Positions 32,298 to 42,783 of a stretch of DNA of 64,000 nucleotides are shown here, in pieces. Source of the stretch: Fragilaria crotonensis (taxonomy: Eukaryota > Bacillariophyta > Fragilariophyceae > Fragilariales > Fragilariaceae). Position numbers and translations under genes: made by a program. Position 1 is the stretch's first letter, and each line of letters starts with the position of its first letter. A model generated the notes under the pieces. That model was not told the origin of the DNA, ran no database searches, and saw only the letters and a program-made list of their open reading frames with translations. The stretch spans positions 62,001-126,000 of the forward strand of contig JAKSYS010000083.1 in NCBI GenBank assembly GCA_022925895.1, given 5' to 3'.

Positions 32298-34128
32298 ATG
32301 CCCAGACCTTCATCGGACATCCAATGGCCTGAAAGCTCATCCGACGATGATTTCGTTCCACGGAAAGAATTTCGTGTCAGCGACGGGAAAGCCACTAAGC
32401 CTACTGTGACCACCAAACAAGTCTCTCGAAGCAAGAAGCAAAAGAGAAGTCCAAAGGCCACTCTGTCCAACGCGCCTCTTTCAAAGAAGCCTCTCAATCA
32501 CAGCTTTGAAAGAAGTGACGACGAAGACATTGTGTCGACAATTGGTGAGATGTTGGATATGTTGCTCCGTAGATACTGTGCAATTTGATTGTTCTGTTGT
32601 GAATCTTCCGTCTTGACCATCGTTGGACAGTTGGTGGTGAGCAGGGAATCATGCCTCTTCTTACAATCATCTCACATTCATGCTTTTTCGCGGCATTACA
32701 GCGTCCGAGAAAGCGAATGCAATATCACTACCACCGGGCATCCGTTCTTCGTCGGATCTCAAATGGTGGTACGAAGACAATCGCTACTATCCCTGTCGCA
32801 TCTGCGACTCGGCGGAAGCGATGTACATCAACCTGGATCCAGTGTGGGACACGACCGAACTCGCTCTCATTCAAGTTTTGGAATTTCCGCCCACCAAACC
32901 GTTCAAAGGCCGCGATCGCATACTGGCGAACCTTTGCGATCTGAAAGCATGTGGAACTTCTGGCGATACCTGGGATATGGCCACTTGGAAGAAGTACAAC
33001 AGCCAACGAGCGGCCGATGCGAGACGCGCAAATCAAAGGGTGTTGAGTGAAACAGATGTTCGGGCAGGATATCTTTATCTAAATCGAATTCTTAAGGCAG
33101 CAAAGGAGAAAGATAGCATTCCGGAACCACGAATAGCTGATGGCGCTGAGGAAGCCGACGAAAACAGCGATTTAGAGACACCCTACGAGGTCAATCTCAA
33201 ACTGAATACCACAGGTACATTGCATCCTTACGGACGAGGGATGCCCGATTTTTCCGACAAGATCCATGAACCTCTCCGACCTGGAGATATCATTCAATAC
33301 AGTACTCCTATTTTTTGCGCCGGCGACCCACGAGGCTTGAGGACGGCAACGGTTCTCTCCACCGACCCTTCGTCGACTGGATACATGATTCGATTGGACA
33401 ACACTGAAATGCTTCCGAACGAACACATGGTAAAGCGAATCAAGGTTATTGAGCAGGGCAAGCTTTATGCTCACGAGGGCTTTTATCGCCCGATCAATCG
33501 TTTCGCTCTCAAGAAGCGGGCATTGGATATGGACATGAGGCAGCCATTTCTCCGACAGAGTGACCTAGTGGGCAAGATTGTTGATAAGCATGTTGACAAG
33601 TTTCGAAAATCCATGAAAGACAAGGGACTTCCAATCGATCTTGTGCAAGACTTTAAATCACGAAGGAAGCTCAAGGCAGACGAACAACTAGAGCTAGCAA
33701 AGGAGCGAAAGAGTGCATCGAAGAAGAGTAGAAAACAGGTGGAACCTATCTTCGATTCCCAGAAGCAGGAACACGACGAGCGCACGGGCCGTGCTCTCGA
33801 GGCGAAGGCGAATAGCAAAACATTGGTCTCAACCATGCAAGAATCATCCAGCAGCGATTCTGACGATTCTCTCGAGATTATTACCATAGTCAAGAAGGCT
33901 GCAATCAAGGCGAAAAACGTTGCATCAAGTGACTCACTGTTGGATGAGTCCGATGTCTCCTTGACGGCGACTCGACCCATGCGACAGGACGCAGCGACGT
34001 CTTCGACGTCATCGAACAAATTTGAGTCAAAAGGCGTTCCGATGCATTGCTCACCATCGCAGGCTTCCAGCCGAAATGTCTTGTCAGGTATTGTAAAGCC
34101 TTGCTCAACGAGGATTCAGTTTCGCTGA
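32298..34128 (+). CDS. Hypothetical protein, tandem paralogue 2
   Basis: Exon 1 (32298-32544) encodes a basic, Ser-rich N-terminus (SKKQKRSPKATLSNAPLSKK). A 157-bp phase-1 intron leads to exon 2 (32702-34128), starting ASEKANAISLPPGIRSSSD. This is the same intron position and same spacing as paralogue 1. A WWYEDNRYYPCRICDS segment is followed by a shared module (RPGDIIQYSTPIFCAGDP ... MLPNEHMVKRIKV), then a long charged tail (SSSDSDDSLEIITIVKKAAI). The frame ends at 34128, but another frame remains open with similar acidic/basic composition to 34268. Further open stretches run to about 34829, so the true 3' end is probably longer and frame-shifted. Function unknown. Confidence 0.62.
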
Positions 34129-34829
34129 AGAGGAAGCCTAACCCCATGATTCACGACGAATCTGATTCAGAATCGTCCATGGAGAACTATGGCTTGGATA
34201 CGGCAGCTAAGGCAAACAGGAGAGCAAGCACGACAGGCTTGATGAAGCAATTCCCGATCAAGGATTGAATATACGACGCAACAAAAAGTTTCTTGCGAAA
34301 ATGGACGACCTCAACCGGAACCGGCCACGTTGGTCAACATGGATCAGAAAGACGGACGAATACTGACATCGAGGAGGCTCTATACTTCCGCTGAGATTGT
34401 CAAGCCCGCATTTGGATTGACAAAAGTAAATTCGAGCGCTGATCGTCCGTCAAAAACCATTCAACAAAGTTTTCTGTTAGAGCTCAAGATGCGCCAACGC
34501 CTCGGAGAAAAAAGTGAAATGCGCCGAAACATCCCTTGATCCCTCCGAGATGGGAGAAAGACGGAGTGTTGATCAACCGGTAGTTGAACATAGATCTACT
34601 CAGCTCCCGACGGAAAAGAGGGAACACTCAAAGACAAGCGCTTCAAGCGTCTTCATCGAATCAGGCGAAATGGTCGGTACATAGCTGAGGAGGACGACAT
34701 TGAGGATTCCGACGACGACTTGCGGTCTAGGCGAACGCCGACATCCACAAAATGCGGAACCTACCAGCCTTTGGTCCGGCTTCCTCCCTGCACGAAACAG
34801 AAGGACTTAAGTTCTTTGGAGTCTTATTG
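34129..34829 (+). pseudogene. Possible frame-shifted C-terminal extension of paralogue 2
   Basis: Short successive open frames with coding character: one running past 34047 to 34268 (DESDSESSMENYGLD), one at 34330-34539 (RLYTSAEIVKPAFGLTKV), and one ending at 34829 (DKRFKRLHRIRRNGRYIAEE, then DDIEDSDDDLRSRR). Either the paralogue continues here with several indels, or this is decayed coding sequence. Confidence 0.35.
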
Positions 34830-35264
34830 ATGGATAAAGTGAGAGTCTCCGGATGATAAGCTGGTGAGGTAATGCGTATCGTACGTCAGTCCCCCGAAGA
34901 ATCATACACGCTCGCCTATAATCGTGATGGCGTCATCAGACGGCGTTGATCAGGCGCATCAATCAGTCGCACACAAGTCCTGAATGCACCGTGACATAGT
35001 GAACATTCGAAATGGGCGATGCGTTGCTGAGTTCTGAGGTGCGCAAGGTAATCCCTTGCAACTTCACAAATTTTTCACCAGGGATAAGCGTATCACAAAG
35101 AAAGTGCCGTAAGTTTGCGAACGAAATAAAGTCCTAATGGCATCCCTCTCCTATATTCAAACAAAAATACGTCGCTAACTAATTCTACAAATGTGATATT
35201 TTGAATTAGCTACCAGTGATCCGGTTATCCGACCTAATTTCCCTCTGTCTGTATCTTTGGCGCC
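34830..35264. other. Intergenic region
   Basis: About 435 bp upstream of the V-ATPase transcription unit. No gene or strong motif was recognised. Confidence 0.35.
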
Positions 35265-35426
35265 ATGAGTTCCCAGTGGAGGACCCAAATCACAGCCTTG
35301 AAAGCGATCGAGAGTTCGCATGCCCCGTTTTTCAAGCCATACCAGTTTTTACGCAAAGAGCTTCTGAACGCCGTTAAGACGTTAAATTTGGTTCGCAAGA
35401 AACAAACGGATCCAAATTCACCATAA
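35265..35426 (+). CDS. 53-codon ORF in putative 5' leader exon of V-ATPase A
   Basis: The ATG at 35265 opens 53 codons with balanced, protein-like composition (MSSQWRTQITALKAIESSH, then FFKPYQFLRKELLNAVKTL). Eight bases after its stop is a consensus donor gtaaga (35435), and an AG acceptor lies at about 35888, just ahead of the V-ATPase A ATG. It may therefore be an upstream ORF on the V-ATPase mRNA, or a small independent gene. I do not recognise the family. Confidence 0.4.
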   Translation: MSSQWRTQITALKAIESSHAPFFKPYQFLRKELLNAVKTLNLVRKKQTDPNSP

Positions 35427-35915
35427 ATCCAAAGGTAAGAACCAATTTCGGCAATGGCGACGATCTTGGTTCCTGCGTCCTACTGTGCACACATGATCAT
35501 GGAGTAATGAACTTGTGGCAATATAATCAGTAGCTTTTGGCGGTTGTGTGTTCCTAAAGCATATGGGTTAATTGTAGTTGAGTTGGGAGTGATGATTATG
35601 ATCGGCATTGCTTCCCCACGAATTTTGTTTCTCGGGTGATCTTGTGTACTTGATCTCAGCCTGATGACCGCTGCATAACCCCATATGCATTGATGTTACG
35701 CTGGTGGTGCTCTGGTCTTTCTTCTGAATGCTTGATTGGAATTAGGAGTTTGTTTCGCCATGGGAGAGCAATGCAGGATCATGTTCATTGAATTCAGCGA
35801 GTGTTCTCCTACGTCCACGTAGAATTCTACTGGGTACTGTTAAACGGTAGGTGTAATTCTCATGTTTGTTTTCCTCGTCATCCTGTAGAAATCTTCTTTG
35901 CAACTTCATTTCATC

Positions 35916-37788
35916 ATGAACCAAACTTTTGAGAAGGAGGCCGATTATGGTTTCATCTTCAAGGTCTCTGGACCTCTGGTCGTTGCAGATGGTATGTCTG
36001 GAGCTGCCATGTACGAGCTTGTCCGTGTCGGACACTCCAAGCTTGTCGGAGAGATTATTAAGCTCGAGGGAGACACTGCCTCCATCCAGGTTTACGAAGA
36101 TACTTCTGGATTGACCGTCGGTGACCCTGTTCTTCGTAAGAAGCAGCCTCTCTCCGTCGAACTTGGTCCTGGAATCATGGGAACCATTTTCGATGGTATC
36201 CAGCGTCCTCTTGAACACATTTTCCAGTCTTCCGGAGATGTTTACGTGCCGAAGGGAGTGGATGTCCCTTGTCTTTCCCGCGACGTTCGTTGGACTTACA
36301 CTCCTGCCAACATCAAGGTTGGAGCACCCATCACTGGAGGTGATGTGATTGGTATTGTGTACGAGAACGAAATTATTGACAGCCACAAGATCATCTGCCC
36401 ACCTAATGTCTTCGGTACTGTTACAAAGATCAACACTAACTCAACCGATGGAAAGGAAACATTCTTGGTTGACGACATTGTCATGGAAGTCTACAATGAA
36501 TCTCAAGACAAGACCCACCAACTTTCCCTCTCGCACTTCTGGCCCGTCCGTCGCCCACGTCCTATCACCGAGAAGCTCCCAGGTAACGCTCCATTGATCA
36601 CTGGTCTCCGAATTGTTGATGGTCTTTTCCCTTCCGTTCTTGGAGGAACTTGCGCCGTCCCAGGTGCTTTCGGTTGTGGAAAGACTGTCATTTCCCCAAT
36701 CCCTCTCCAAGTTCTCCAACTCCGACGCTATTGTTTACGTTGGTTGTGGAGAGCGTGGTAATGAGATGGCGGAAGTGTTGTGTGATTTCCCTGAACTCAC
36801 AATGACCATCAAGGATGCCGTCACAGGTGCTGACAAGGAAGTTGGTATTATGAAGCGTACTACGCTCGTTGCTAACACATCCAACATGCCTGTGGCTGCT
36901 CGTGAGGCTTCCATTTACACTGGTATCACTCTTGCCGAATACTTCCGTGATCAAGGTATGAACGTTTCCATGATGGCAGACTCCACATCCCGTTGGGCCG
37001 AGGCACTTCGTGAGATTTCTGGACGTCTGGGAGAGATGCCTGCCGATTCCGGTTACCCAGCCTACCTTGGTGCTCGTTTGGCTGCTTTCTACGAGCGTGC
37101 TGGACGTGTCGCTTGTCTCGGTTCCCCAACCCGTGAGGGTACCGTCAGTGTCGTCGGTGCCGTCTCCCCTCCAGGTGGAGATTTCTCCGACCCAGTCACT
37201 GCTGCCACTCTTTCCATTGTCCAGGTCTTTTGGGGTCTCGACAAGAAGCTTGCTCAGCGTAAGCACTTCCCATCGCTGAACTGGCTCATCTCTTACACCA
37301 AGTACATGCAAGTCCTTGAACCATACTTCAACAACCTTGATCCCCAATACTCCTACCTCCGTAATCAGGCCCGTTCTATCCTTCAGCAGGAAGATAACCT
37401 TTCCGAGATTGTACAGCTCGTGGGAAAGGAGTCGCTTTCTGAGGACCAGAAGGTTGTGATGGAGATTGCCAAGCTTCTTCGTGAGGATTTCCTCGCTCAG
37501 AATGCCTTCACTGACTACGATTTCACTTGCCCACTTCCTAAGACCATTGGTATGCTTCGTGTTATCATCAACTTCTATGATTTGTGCCAAAAAGCCATCG
37601 CAGACTCCCCACCTGATGCCAAGCTTACTTACGCTCACATCAAGACTGCCCTCGGTCCGGTCATCCAAAAGGTTGTTGACACCAAGTTCGTCGACCCCAA
37701 GTCGAAGGAAAGTGAAATCAAGGCCGCTTACAGCGTTATTCTGGACGAGATGCAGCGCGAGTTCCAAGCCTTGACTGACGGAATCTAA
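35916..37788 (+). CDS. V-type H+-ATPase catalytic subunit A (one extra base)
   Basis: About 623 aa once a single extra C is allowed for in the CCCC at 36694-36697; this is normal length for subunit A. Motifs: [20 protein letters not shown] at the start, Walker A GAFGCGKT, then [20 protein letters not shown] in the next frame, [11 protein letters not shown], and the catalytic block [20 protein letters not shown] with [17 protein letters not shown]. Subunit A hydrolyses ATP in the V1 head to acidify vacuole and endomembrane lumens. The extra C falls exactly between VIS and QSLSK, so nothing else is missing. An assembly error is the likely cause. The ATG at 35916 is chosen; the open frame before it has no other ATG. 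Confidence 0.95.
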
Positions 37789-37921
37789 ATATCAGTTAAA
37801 GTTACTAAAATGATAGCCGAGATGTGAAGAACTCTTCATAACCCTAATGGCGGTTTTCTAGCGTCTCATGATCACACGATGGTTGAAGTACCTGTGTATC
37901 AAGTGAGAAGAAGACATCACC

Positions 37922-38866
37922 TTACTCCTTCTTCTTGAACCATCCACCAAGTGTAGTTCCAAATGGAGCCATGACACAGAGAGCACCTCCAACAATGTTA
38001 CCAAGTGTTACGGGAATGAGATTCTTCATAAACATTTGCCCGATTGTGATCTCCGCGCCTCGAAGCATCCCAAGTGGAATGATAAACATATTGGCGACCG
38101 AGTGGTCCAATCCAAGCGCCACAAAGGCTGAGATGGGGAACCAGACAGCAGTCATCTTGCCAATCATGGAACTGCACCCTGATGCCATGTAGACTGCCAT
38201 GCAAACCAACCAGTTACACAGAATTCCGCGCACAAATGCCACGTCCCACGGCATGGCACATTTCGCAGCAGCAATAGTTGCTGCGGCAGGACCAGTTCCA
38301 AGAGTCCCAGACTTGAAGGCAAGGTATGCCAAGAGAACAGAGCCGACAAAGTTACCGAGGTAGGATGCAATCCAATTCTTAGCCAAGTCCTTCGTTGTGG
38401 TCTTGCCTTCTGCCAGGGCGGCTGTTACGAGTGCTGTGTTGCCGGTGAAGAGCTCTGCACCGGAGGTAAGGGTCATGATGAGTCCAAACGGAAGGCCAAA
38501 CGCACCAAATATAATCTTTTGGAGCCCAGGGTTCGCTGCCGCAATGCCAGGACATGCACCGCCGACACTAATGGCGAGGTAAGCACCGAAGGCAATGTGA
38601 CAACCAGCAACTACGCCAAGCTTGAAGATTTTTGAGAACGAGGCTGACGCTTTCAGGGCGCCGGCCGCAACAGCACCTTCATAAAGAGCAGCAGGGGGCT
38701 TAAGCTCCGGTGGGGGACCAACAACAGCTGCTGGTGGAGCCGCACCACCAGTCATCTGCAGGGTAGTACTTGTATACTGATTGAGAGCGAATGCTTGCCT
38801 TTGAGGAGTAGCAAGCGCATAACCGGTGGACACCAAAAGGACGAAGATAAAAGAGCGGGCAAACAT
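37922..38866 (-). CDS. Formate/nitrite transporter (FNT/NAR1) with N-terminal plastid-type leader
   Basis: A single-exon 314-aa protein. A hydrophobic leader (SFIFVLLVSTGYALA) and ~50 polar residues precede a six-helix FNT core. Core motifs: LPFGLIMTLTSGAELFTGN (re-entrant loop of repeat 1), NWIASYLGNFVGSVLLAYL, CNWLVCMAVYMA and GLDHSVANMFIIPLGM with the central pore His (H255). In algae this family includes NAR1, which moves nitrite into the plastid for reduction. The leader supports, but does not prove, that location. It is convergent with V-ATPase A, with 133 bp between stops. Confidence 0.92.
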   Translation of the reverse strand: MFARSFIFVLLVSTGYALATPQRQAFALNQYTSTTLQMTGGAAPPAAVVGPPPELKPPAALYEGAVAAGALKASASFSKIFKLGVVAGCHIAFGAYLAISVGGACPGIAAANPGLQKIIFGAFGLPFGLIMTLTSGAELFTGNTALVTAALAEGKTTTKDLAKNWIASYLGNFVGSVLLAYLAFKSGTLGTGPAAATIAAAKCAMPWDVAFVRGILCNWLVCMAVYMASGCSSMIGKMTAVWFPISAFVALGLDHSVANMFIIPLGMLRGAEITIGQMFMKNLIPVTLGNIVGGALCVMAPFGTTLGGWFKKKE

Positions 38867-39506
38867 TATTTCGTGGATGGAGGAGAAAAGTTTATGGCTC
38901 CCAGTGATGCCAATTGAAGATCAAGATATGAGTGTGACCTCCTCGATGCCAGCAGACTCCGGAACTCAATATCAACTGGAACAGATCGAAATTAATGCCT
39001 CTCATCGTACAAAGTACCTGGTACTGGAAAATGTGACAGCAAAAACGCAAGTTCCGGAACCAGCACGTCATGAATGGAGGCACAAGCACGAGACGCGGGA
39101 CGCGAGACGCGAGGCTCAACATGTCGGTGTTTTACACGCACGCCTACAGACTACAGTACGTCGCTCTTGTGCGTAGAGTCAGAAATCGGACACGGCGACT
39201 GCGACATCAATTTCGCGCAAAATAAGCTCCGTACTCCAGTACTCCGGTAATGCTGACAATGCATGCAGTACGACTAGCAGAAGTATTCGTTGTCGCATCT
39301 TCTTGATTTGGTAGCAATACTCCACCTTTCGCATCTCTCGGCACGTGTCCCTCATTCTGTTCCGAAGAATATCGACTAGCGTACCTCTGTGCTTTTCGCA
39401 TGTGACTTTGAAATTGTGGGATGTGGGACCCCACAATGGCACATCGTTGGAAAAGTAGTGACTTATCTGTACATATCCTTCTAGAGTAGCGTTATGGTGT
39501 AGAGCT
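38867..39506. other. Intergenic region with short gacgcg repeat
   Basis: About 640 bp. A small gagacgcg/ggacgcg tandem repeat lies near 39092-39115. A minus-strand open frame at 39553-39179 overlaps the end of the next gene in another frame and is probably a shadow. Confidence 0.4.
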
Positions 39507-41168
39507 TCAAAAGTCTTCCAGCCCGTAGGGATCATAGGTGTCGAGGTCTGCATCCTCTAGGTCCAACATGGCTGAGATTCCGATAGCAGGGGGAGACTCG
39601 ACAGAGTCTAAGTCCTCGTCATCACCATATAGAAGGTCATAAAGATCACGGCGTTCATCGCGGAGTCGGTTAATGCTGCCATCTGGTTCTTTCACCTTCT
39701 TCGCTGTTTCAGCTTTCTTTTTGACTGGCGGGTCGTCAGCACTACCAACAATGCCATTGGAAGTCAGAGGTACTGCCATCTTTACAGCCGCCTTCTTGAC
39801 CTTTCGAACCTTCTTAACCTTGGCCTTCACGATCGGCTGGCCGTCTTCGTCAACGTCGCGAGGACTTCGTTTTGTGACCTCGTCAGTTTTTGCAGGTCCT
39901 ACCACCTGAGCAAGTCGAACTTTGCTTTCAGGATTGGTTCGCGGGGATCTCTTCGGTTTTTTCGGTTCCTTTTCTGGCCGGGCCTTCGCCATCACGGACG
40001 TCCTTTGTCGAATCGACGACGTGGTTTTGTTGCGATAGTCGTCATCCTGCCATTTGGCTTTCATCGCCTCACTTATCTTGCGCCGGTAGTCGTCATCGCG
40101 GTTGTTCGAAGCAGCTCTGCGATTCCGTATTTTCTCCATCATTTTCTCCCGGAAATCAGGTTCCAGCCACTTGGCCTTAAGCGTTTCTGATATTTTCTGC
40201 CTCATATCGCCTCTAGCATTGATTACTGTCGTCTTGTTCATCATGGATTCTCGATACGCTGCATCTGAGTCCCATTTCTTTCGAAGCGATGCACTAATCT
40301 TGGCTCGTGTCTCCGCAGAATGTGAGAATCCTGATCGCACTTTGGAAGGATCCAAGCGACGCCTCGGCATTTCTCCATTAGCCCATTTGGCCTTGAGAAT
40401 GGCACTTATTTTCTGCCTCGTCTCGTCAGTCGGTCGAAAGCCTCCTTTCTCCGTCTGACGCGCCCGGCGTTCCGCAGCTTTCCTATTGCGTTCGTCTTTC
40501 TTCTGTCGTTCGTACTCTTCCTCGGTCATATTCAAGGCCTCTAACTTTTCAAGAAATCGTTCTCTGTTCTTGGCGCGGACCCCCTCGGCAATACGTTGAC
40601 GAACGTCGGCCGGACGTGCCTGTCCCTTGTTCCAAGGTGTTCTCCCCTTGTTCGCGGCAGATATCTTTGCTTTGCTAGCATTAGTGTGTGAATAACCTCC
40701 AAGTTCCGTCGGACGTGGAATGTCTTCGACTGTTTCCGTTTCCTTTACCAACAACGTCACATTCTCGCATACCTCATCGCTGGGACCTAGCTGAGCGGAC
40801 AGCTTCATCTCCGCTTCCGTCCTTTCCGTGTCAAACAAAGGCGTTGCTGCTGTTCGTTTCTGTTGTTTTGGTTGTGGTTGTTGACCATGTGACAACACAG
40901 CAGCCTTTTGCCTCCCCATTGGCGATGCTAAATTCTTGGGTGAGGAAATCCTCGGGGCGCTCGAAATTCGAGACGATAGAGTTCCCTGGAAGGCAGTTGC
41001 AACCCAACCGATACTATGATCGCAGCAAAAATACGAGAATATGGATATGGCGAAGCAAAGAAAAGATTGAGTGCACCATCGCCACAGCCATCGTTTTCTC
41101 CGCACAGTCGGTTGTGCAAGCGTGGCGCTTGAGCTTAGTAAATTGGTTTTGTTCACTCTCGGGACCAT
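39507..41168 (-). CDS. NUMOD3-repeat protein, probably organelle-targeted
   Basis: An intact 553-aa ORF. After a basic start, a hydrophobic segment (SFLCFAISIFSYFCC) and a Ser-rich region resemble a bipartite organelle presequence. Six or so repeats of the NUMOD3 type follow: SHTNASKAKISAANKGRTPW, TDETRQKISAILKAKW, SAETRAKISASLRKKW, DMRQKISETLKAKW and DDYRRKISEAMKAKWQ. Between repeats 2 and 3 is a charged helix (EEEYERQKKDERNRKAAERR). The C-terminal third is Lys/Pro-rich and the extreme end acidic (YGDDEDLDSVE). NUMOD3 motifs bind DNA in homing endonucleases; related repeat proteins without a nuclease occur in plants and algae. No nuclease domain is visible. Binding to organelle nucleic acid is inferred. 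Confidence 0.8.
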   Translation of the reverse strand: MVPRVNKTNLLSSSATLAQPTVRRKRWLWRWCTQSFLCFAISIFSYFCCDHSIGWVATAFQGTLSSRISSAPRISSPKNLASPMGRQKAAVLSHGQQPQPKQQKRTAATPLFDTERTEAEMKLSAQLGPSDEVCENVTLLVKETETVEDIPRPTELGGYSHTNASKAKISAANKGRTPWNKGQARPADVRQRIAEGVRAKNRERFLEKLEALNMTEEEYERQKKDERNRKAAERRARQTEKGGFRPTDETRQKISAILKAKWANGEMPRRRLDPSKVRSGFSHSAETRAKISASLRKKWDSDAAYRESMMNKTTVINARGDMRQKISETLKAKWLEPDFREKMMEKIRNRRAASNNRDDDYRRKISEAMKAKWQDDDYRNKTTSSIRQRTSVMAKARPEKEPKKPKRSPRTNPESKVRLAQVVGPAKTDEVTKRSPRDVDEDGQPIVKAKVKKVRKVKKAAVKMAVPLTSNGIVGSADDPPVKKKAETAKKVKEPDGSINRLRDERRDLYDLLYGDDEDLDSVESPPAIGISAMLDLEDADLDTYDPYGLEDF

Positions 41169-41635
41169 TATACCACTCTAAACATCTACAATTCCAACTC
41201 GACTGATCAAAGTGCTGTACACAGTGGGTTGTGGAAGCGCTGCAATGTAGATGCAAACGAAGTCACCAAACTACCAACTGTATCAATGTGATCAGAAAGT
41301 TTGTTGTCCGCTGTAACGTTTTCTATCTCACATGTCGTACTTCGAACTCCGAGTGCAGAAACGTGTGAGTGGCTGACCACTTCAACGGGTCACGGACAGG
41401 CGACATCCACATACAGTACAGTAGGAACACGCTAGTACAGGTGCTGGGGCGTCTCGAGTCTTGATGCTGTCGTGCTGTCGCACATATTTGCACCTGTTCC
41501 TAAAGATTCCTACCTTGCGTTGTTGATGTCAACAATCCAACCTGTTGAGTCTCCGTTGTCATCACATTCAATAATGTCCGATAGGGCCTGAAGGCGAGGG
41601 AGCGGATCGACTATCTTCCATCGTATTTTCCAAAT
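41169..41635. other. Divergent intergenic region
   Basis: About 470 bp between the divergent NUMOD3 and membrane-protein genes. No specific motif was recognised. Confidence 0.35.
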
Positions 41636-42783
41636 ATGACGGCAAACGCAGCTGGAGCTTCTCCAACAGCAGTGGCACCCACTCCCAAAACCAATACGAA
41701 CGCGACCAAAGGACAGCAACACGAACAACCTCATGTGTCGGACAACAATCCTCGATGGAAGGGATACGCCTACCTTGCTTTTGCATCTCTTGTGTGTTGC
41801 GCCTCCACCGGCAACGTTAAGGAAAAAAGTAGTGAATTCGTGGTATCTGTCGCTGTCGGATCCGTATCGTTTGCTCTATCCATGATCATCTTATTACTAG
41901 ATCGATTCCATGGCTGTTTCGAATCATTCAAGTTTCATAGAGCGCATGACGGAAAGTTGGAAGGCTTCTTTCTGATATTTTTTTGTAATGTGGTGGGTGT
42001 TTGGTGTTTGGATCATGACACAATCAGGAGGAGCTGGGTACTTTGCACTGAACATTTATTTCTCGTCATGGCTGTCTTTATTCGCGAGTTGCTATACTCT
42101 GAACGATTGGTCAGGCAGCAAGGACATTATCACTATACAGGAGCTCACAGCTCTCAGTGCGACTTTAAGGGGATGGTATTGTCTGTTGTTTTCTTCATTG
42201 GTTGTTATGGGGTCGGGTGCAGACATGCATCGACACTTGAGCGAAGATGGTCCGAAGCAACAGGCTTCCTTTTCTGTGGCTCTTGGACTTATTTCAATGA
42301 TTGTGGCGTCAATATATATACTTGCCTACTATCGGATCCTTTCGTTCGTTCCGCTAAGTGGTTGCGTCGAACTGAGTGTCGCTGGCGTCATGATGGTGCT
42401 TTGGATTATTGGGTACGTCCTACATGTGTCAGTGGTAGTGTTTCTTGTGTGTTGTATCGCTCGGAACTAACTTTCGCTGCCGATTAAAATGAAGAGTTGG
42501 AATCTTGACCCAAGATGAGAGTGTCGCCGCCTCCATCTCTGGTCAATGTCGGGCAGAAGACAATGAGTCTCTCGATGCCGCTGTTCCCGGGTCCAACCTG
42601 TACGTCTTTACCTGGATATGCTTGGTTAGTGTTTTGGACATTGCCATGTGCTGGAAGGCGTCACAAGCAATGGCATTTGCCCATGCGGGTTCCACGCAAG
42701 CTTCTAATCGCCAAAGGGCCACCTCGGAAGGAGATGCAGAAGAACTGCACGACGACGACGATGATGAGGATGACGAAGTGTAG
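41636..42783 (+). CDS. Polytopic membrane protein, unknown family (one-base frameshift)
   Basis: Exon 1 (41636-42412) begins with a Thr/Ala/Pro-rich cytosolic tail, then membrane helices (YLAFASLVCCASTG, FVVSVAVGSVSFALSMIILLL). In the seven-T run 41978-41984 one T too many shifts the frame; with six it reads GFFLIFFVMWWVFGVWIMTQ and continues through YFSSWLSLFASCYTLND, ASFSVALGLISMIVASIYIL and ELSVAGVMMVLWIIG. A 109-bp intron (42413-42521, phase 2) leads to exon 2 (YVFTWICLVSVLDIAMCW and an acidic DDDDDEDDE tail). About six to seven membrane spans. No transporter signature was recognised. The frame logic across both exons supports one gene. Confidence 0.68.

Noticed and set aside
36660-36730. 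An intron or two separate genes splitting V-ATPase subunit A
   Set aside because: The frames meet exactly with one extra C in CCCC; there is no GT-AG pair and no missing residue between VIS and QSLSK.
36688-37767. Minus-strand 359-codon ORF opposite V-ATPase A
   Set aside because: It lies entirely antisense to a highly conserved coding region; long antisense frames are a codon-bias effect.
39179-39553. Minus-strand 124-codon ORF at the end of the NUMOD3 gene
   Set aside because: It overlaps the NUMOD3 stop in another frame; nothing domain-like was seen, so it is likely the 3' UTR.
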